Source: Nitzschia sp. pyKryTriq1 (taxonomy: Eukaryota; Bacillariophyta; Bacillariophyceae; Bacillariales; Bacillariaceae). From it: a stretch of DNA of 64,000 bases. The notes under the pieces are model-generated. The model saw nothing but the letters and a program-made list of their open reading frames with translations, was not told where the DNA came from and searched no databases. Position 1 is the stretch's first letter. Each line of letters starts with the position of its first letter. Positions 59,901 through 64,000 of this stretch are shown piece by piece. The position numbers and the translations under genes were made by a program. The stretch lies in contig OY101128.1 in the NCBI GenBank assembly GCA_956465555.1, forward strand, positions 558,001 to 622,000. Direction: 5' to 3'.

Positions 59901-61510
59901 TCTGCTTCAGCTTGCGCTACCTGCTCTTCGACGGACAAATTCACAATATCCTTTTTGAACATTGTGGGTGATTTCAGACTGTAGTAGTCTCCTTCCTCAT
60001 CTTTCTTCTCGTCTTCCTTCCCCCCCGCAGAAGCTGGTAGACTAGTGATCGTGACAGTGAGCGGTTTTAATCGCTTTCTCGTTTGCTTTCTCTTTTTAAT
60101 TTCCTTGGTGGCCTCTGCTGCTTTGAATGCTTCAAATGGATCGACGCCATCCTCGTCCTCACTTTCTGATTCCACAATCCAAGTTGGAATTTCTCGAGGT
60201 GGTCCAGTCGATTTGACCTCTTCGTCGATGGGCGTGTCAACTTTGTGCGATGTAGCATTATTATTGGACTTGTTGTCAATCTCCATTGCTGCGCCTGCCA
60301 ATTGCAGAGGAGTCGTCTTAGTTGGATCCTCGTCGACCTCCATTGCGCCAGCGTCGCCGACTTGAGAAGGTTGGGTGCCGCCGCCAGATGTCGGAATGAT
60401 TTCGCTTCCCAAAGGTTTGCCAGAAGGTGACGTCGAGGAAGTTGGTGATATCTTGGTCATTTCCCCAGTTGTGAGGTTCCCGGAGGCGTCATCATCGGTA
60501 GGCTTCTCTTCTGGGTCAGCTTTTCGACGTTCTCGTCGCAAACTGTTGTCTGTACTAGTGGTCGTCATCTTTTTCGAATCATCAATGGCCGAAGACGGAT
60601 CATCAACAGCCTCTTCACCAGTAGCTGTTTGTTCCTCATCTGGCGGTGATTGGGGCTTGGACGATAGTACCTCAACAACCGAGGCGTTCGGGACGACCGC
60701 ATCTAGTGTCGCCGCTGGCTCAAAAGAATCTGTTGGATCGTCCGATTCCGATACCTTGTCTACATCCATCGCCTCCGGTTCCTTATCATCTTCGGGAGTT
60801 TCTTCAGGAGCGGCGACCGGAGGATTTTCTTCTTTCGGAGCAGAGGGGGTGCCATCTTCTGTCACGGTCAGCTCCTCCTTGCTTTCATCCTCGCCTGACT
60901 TTATATCGTCCGTAGCGGCAGCTGTTCCTTCAGCCTCCTCCTCCTCCAGCGCCTTGCCCGGAGACTCGGTTTCGTCTTTGGCCACGACAGTCGAATTGGT
61001 TGTGTCCTCGTCCCCGTCTTTATCATCCGAAGCTTTAGCTTCCTCCGGTTTGTCAGGGGCTTCACTGGTACTGCCGGCCGTCACCGTTGCTGGATCCTCC
61101 TTGGTAGAGGACGACGACTCTTTCTCTGCGTCCGCAGCAGAAGATGCCATGGTGTCTTCTTTGGGTTCTGCTGCAGCCTCCTCGGGAGTGGAAGATTTTT
61201 GCTCGGGTTTACTTCTACCGCTACTGCCTTCCGTATTACCTGTAGGATCCTGGAGCTTCTCTTGGCTGCCGTCTCCTTTGGGTTCCTCTTTGGATGTAGA
61301 TTCCGTAGCATCGTCATCGGCTTTGGCTTCTTTTTCCGGGCTTTCCTCTTCTTCTTCTTCTTCCTTTGCAGCTGCTTCCTCTTTTTTGGAAGCAATCAAC
61401 TTGGAGAGAGGAACCTCATCTTCTTCATCATAACTACTGCTTCCGTCGTCTTCGTCGTCGTCTTTTTCTTCTTTGTCCTGGGCTTTGGACGATGATGGAC
61501 GGCGTCTCAT
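56344..61510 (-). CDS. Large acidic/coiled-coil/Gln-rich nuclear-type protein (4 exons)
   Basis: Four exons: 61510-58471, 58390-57770, 57694-57461 and 57389-56344. Introns of 80, 75 and 71 nt are all phase 1 with GTAAG donors. The product is 1,646 residues. What looks like three separate frames joins cleanly: LDSG|AGNPVPQ, GEPG|WHVVLDV and AMSTP|SRSIENDP. Residues 1-500 are disordered, Glu/Asp/Ser-rich, with a basic KKRKQTRKRLK patch near 485. Residues 530-820 are Lys/Arg/Glu/Gln coiled coil. A globular stretch near 880-950 (GVWVAHIQEK, LPWGIQARDFLESI) follows, then another coiled coil. The last 300 residues are Gln/Pro-rich with long Gln tracts. I infer a nuclear transcription or chromatin co-factor; no family recognised. 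Confidence 0.83.
56690..57020 (-). repeat. CAG/CAA (poly-Gln) repeat region
   Basis: Long runs of GCTGCTGTTG on the plus strand encode Gln tracts in the last exon of the large Gln-rich protein. Expected to be length-variable between strains. Confidence 0.8.
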
Positions 61511-62579
61511 TATAGCGATATGGTGATGATGATGATGCTACTACTACTGCTGCTGCTGCTGATGATGATGATGACGATGATACGACTGCAGTGCGTATGG
61601 CACAGTGACCCCTCAATCAACAATGATGACGATGATGATCGATTGATTGATTCTTATTCGTCTCCGCTGATCGCTGATCGCTGATGGACTACAGGTTGGT
61701 AGCTAGCTGCGAGTTCGTACGGTACAGTCAGTCAGTGCGTATGTATGTCTCCAACGCTTTCCTTCTCTATTATCAGATGTATTGTGGCGATGAAATAATC
61801 CGTACAAGGTACTCTGGGACCAAGAATGAATCATCAATTGAATGAAGAATTATTGTGCAGTACCAGTACTGGTACTCGAAGTGGACAGAGAGCACGACGA
61901 AAACAATAAAATACAGTACTCGTATAAACGCAACGCAAAGACACGCGAAAATGCGGCGGCGCCGACGGTTTTTAATTTACAGGGCGGGGCGCAGCCGTCG
62001 CGTGAAAGCGCAGGTACGGTATGTACTTCGTACGGTACCCGGGACTACTGTACCGTCGTGTATCTACCCCTGTTATTATACCCGTACTCGTACCGTAGGA
62101 CGTACCAGGTACTGTGCCTGTTATGCGTTAGAGCTATTGTAGACCCCTGTACCGGTACAATACATGGTACATGCCGTTGCATAATAATCTACTCTGAACT
62201 CGTACATTGGATTTTTTTTCAGCGCCATTTTCAAGATGTTCTTTTTTCCTTCCTTATCATCGCGATGAGACATTCATTTTGTAGTGATTCTCGAACCTCG
62301 AACCACACATTCATCCTATATTGCCCATAGACCACAACAGAGACAGTCTCCGACAACGTAGATAGACAGAGGATAAGTTCAGGGGAAGAATCAATCAACC
62401 AGCCATCTTCAGGACGAACTTCTTTGATCGATTTCCAAGTTCCACGAAGAAGAATCTTTGGGTGTGACGCATCCTGCCTGCGCGCCCTTCCATCCAAGAT
62501 TGATTCATTCATTCATTCATTCATTGATTCGAAGTTCGCCCCTTGTATGGAACATTGGTCCATTGCTCCCCTTATCACC
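61511..62579. other. Intergenic region between divergent genes
   Basis: About 1.07 kb between two divergent starts. It includes GATGATG-type repeats near 61525-61640, a GCTGATC repeat near 61667-61685, GTAC-rich words with TACCGGTA at 62150-62157, and an ATTC tetranucleotide tract at 62504-62524. The 162-residue frame at 61842-62330 crosses these repeats and is not supported. Confidence 0.45.
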
Positions 62580-64000
62580 ATGACTCCCTTGTCCCAGAGC
62601 GAATCATCGTCGACCATTCCAGTCGCCGCCAGCATGCCGTCCTCGTCTCAGTCGGACGGTGGTGGTGGTGGTTCTTCTGGTGGGACTAGTAGTCATCCTT
62701 CTTCCGTCTCGTTGCTCGACAAGTACGCGAACTTGCATTCCGACATGGACCAGGCCCGGAAGGAATCGGTACAACACCAATCCGAGATCATCCAGTACCA
62801 GAATCAAATCCAAGACTTGCTGGAACTTCGTCAGAAGATGACGCAGGAGACCCGCCAAGCCCTCAAGGAACAAGAAGGTCTGCAAGGGCGAGTCGACGAG
62901 ACGTCGCGGGAGCTCCAGGCTTTGGAAGAGGATTTCTCTCGAGCCGAATCCAGACGAGCTCATGCACATACCGTCCTAGCCATGACTCAACGAAGACGTG
63001 AAGAGTATCGCCAAGACTTTTTCCAATCGACTCGATGCTTTCGGTCGGCCTGCCAAGATGTCTTGAGGGCAGCACCCGCACGGACATGGGCAGCAGCAGT
63101 AGCAGCAGCTCACGGAAAGAATGAAAATGCTAATGGAAAGGACACTCCCATCACGATGCCTCTGACTGAAAGCAGGGAGATGGATATCGATCCTTCCTCG
63201 AGTGACAGTTGCGCAACTGCACGCTCTGAAAGGCGACAGCAGGCTGCATCATCATCTCGTCTGTCAACTGCTGGTGCGGCAAGTAGCGGTGACGATGAGT
63301 CTTCTTCATCGCCATCCGAGGACGACAACGACGAAGATCAATCGCCAGCAACTCAAGCCAATACACAGACCTCACATAGCTGCAGCAATATCCTGAAGAC
63401 GGATTGGGCATCCCTCGTTGCTCGAGTCTTGCCGAAGAAAGCACAGAATGAGGTCATCGATCGTGATCGTGATCGTGATGCCATCTCGAGCGCCCTGGAA
63501 CAAGATTCATGCACCGCCACAGATTCCTCTTCTCGTCGGCATTCCTCCACCGCACTTGGTACGAGCGAAGGCCAAGAGAAAGCGCTTGAACCAACCGAAA
63601 CTGAAACGTCGTCGTCTTTGTCGGCAGAGGATGCCATGGAAGGGAGACCATCGTCTGGTGACGAGGAAAATCCTCAGAATGAGAATGTGCCGCCCAAGGT
63701 CGCACCTGCCTCAGAAATAGATCGTGGAACTCTTTTTGCTCAACTATTGCGAGAGATCGAAACGGTGGAAGCCGCGAAGGATTCCGAGCTGCAGGAGGCA
63801 AAGGAAAGGCTCGTTTTGGCAGAATCCCAGCACGACCAAGCTCTCCAAGCACGCGATGAGATCCAAGAGGAGCATAGGAAATGGGCTACGAAGGTAAATG
63901 GCCGTAGGACCTCGGTAAAGAACTTGCACAGTCAGAACCAGCGAGTGGGGAGTAAAGTCAAGAGTCTACAGGAGAAACATCATTTGCGACGAGTGCAGGC
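62580..64000 (+). CDS. Coiled-coil protein, 5' part (runs off the window)
   Basis: An uninterrupted frame from the ATG at 62580 (MTPLSQSESSSTIPV) to the last base, 473 codons so far with no stop. Ser/Gly-rich leader (1-50), coiled coil (about 45-150, LLDKYANLHSDMDQARKE onward), a Ser/Asp/Glu-rich disordered segment (about 185-380, with an RDRDRD run), and a second coiled coil from about 385 to the edge. An AAG|GTAAAT near 63892 could be a splice donor, but the frame stays open through it. No signal peptide or enzyme motif. Length, codon usage and protein composition resemble the other coiled-coil genes here. Confidence 0.78.
   Translation, partial: MTPLSQSESSSTIPVAASMPSSSQSDGGGGGSSGGTSSHPSSVSLLDKYANLHSDMDQARKESVQHQSEIIQYQNQIQDLLELRQKMTQETRQALKEQEGLQGRVDETSRELQALEEDFSRAESRRAHAHTVLAMTQRRREEYRQDFFQSTRCFRSACQDVLRAAPARTWAAAVAAAHGKNENANGKDTPITMPLTESREMDIDPSSSDSCATARSERRQQAASSSRLSTAGAASSGDDESSSSPSEDDNDEDQSPATQANTQTSHSCSNILKTDWASLVARVLPKKAQNEVIDRDRDRDAISSALEQDSCTATDSSSRRHSSTALGTSEGQEKALEPTETETSSSLSAEDAMEGRPSSGDEENPQNENVPPKVAPASEIDRGTLFAQLLREIETVEAAKDSELQEAKERLVLAESQHDQALQARDEIQEEHRKWATKVNGRRTSVKNLHSQNQRVGSKVKSLQEKHHLRRVQ

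Noticed and set aside
61842-62330. 162-residue plus-strand frame
   Set aside because: Runs through GTAC repeats and an intergenic TACCGGTA. Tyr/Cys-rich translation typical of chance frames in these gaps.
1-64000. tRNA, rRNA and CRISPR arrays
   Set aside because: I looked for GGTTCGAAT-type T-loops and regularly spaced repeats and found no convincing case. The regular repeats seen are coding modules or simple sequence.

Overview
The window looks like nuclear DNA of a photosynthetic stramenopile, most likely a pennate diatom. It holds a fucoxanthin-chlorophyll-type light-harvesting gene with an 'ATAFAP' plastid-targeting junction. At least three further preproteins have a signal peptide followed by an ASAF-like Ala/Gly-Phe junction. 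Introns are few, short (75-163 nt where I could place them; about 250 nt in GET3) and GT-AG. Genes lie on both strands without operons, many are Ser/Asn/Gln-rich, and poly-CAG/AAC/GAT tracts are common. The species cannot be named from sequence alone.

Layout: 0.5-15 kb holds coiled-coil or low-complexity proteins (556-4341, 8563-10776, 11743-13440), a plastid-targeted DCC/DUF393 thiol-oxidoreductase-like gene, a small PH-domain gene and a TPR gene. 15-26 kb holds a menin homologue, a small FYVE-like zinc protein, a plastid-type GT4 glycosyltransferase, a divergent protein kinase, the light-harvesting gene and an aldo-keto reductase. 26-40 kb holds an S9A prolyl-oligopeptidase and a tandem pair of secreted multi-module proteins (six-cysteine modules plus a PhoX/DUF839 domain). 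2,177 bp of the pair differ by one intronic base. 40-50 kb holds a PX (sorting-nexin-like) gene, a two-domain Cu-only-SOD-like protein with a GPI-type tail, an SGNH hydrolase-like membrane protein and GET3. 50-64 kb holds a cytochrome P450, a plastid-targeted opine-dehydrogenase-like enzyme, a tyrosine-recombinase element remnant with a 194-bp direct repeat, a GCV-H-like protein, a 1,646-residue four-exon coiled-coil/Gln-rich protein, and the 5' part of a coiled-coil gene that leaves the window.

The genes do not form one pathway. Several act outside the cytosol: plastid (light harvesting, DCC protein, glycosyltransferase, opine-type dehydrogenase) and cell surface or secreted (PhoX-like pair, SOD-like protein). 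GET3 and the PX protein serve membrane-protein targeting and membrane traffic. The most notable features are the menin homologue, the near-identical PhoX-like pair with exon-module duplication, the double Cu-only SOD, a GET3 without its CxxC pair, and the palindrome TACCGGTA, which occurs 27 times by my count, always outside the exons I call. I found no tRNA, rRNA or CRISPR array.
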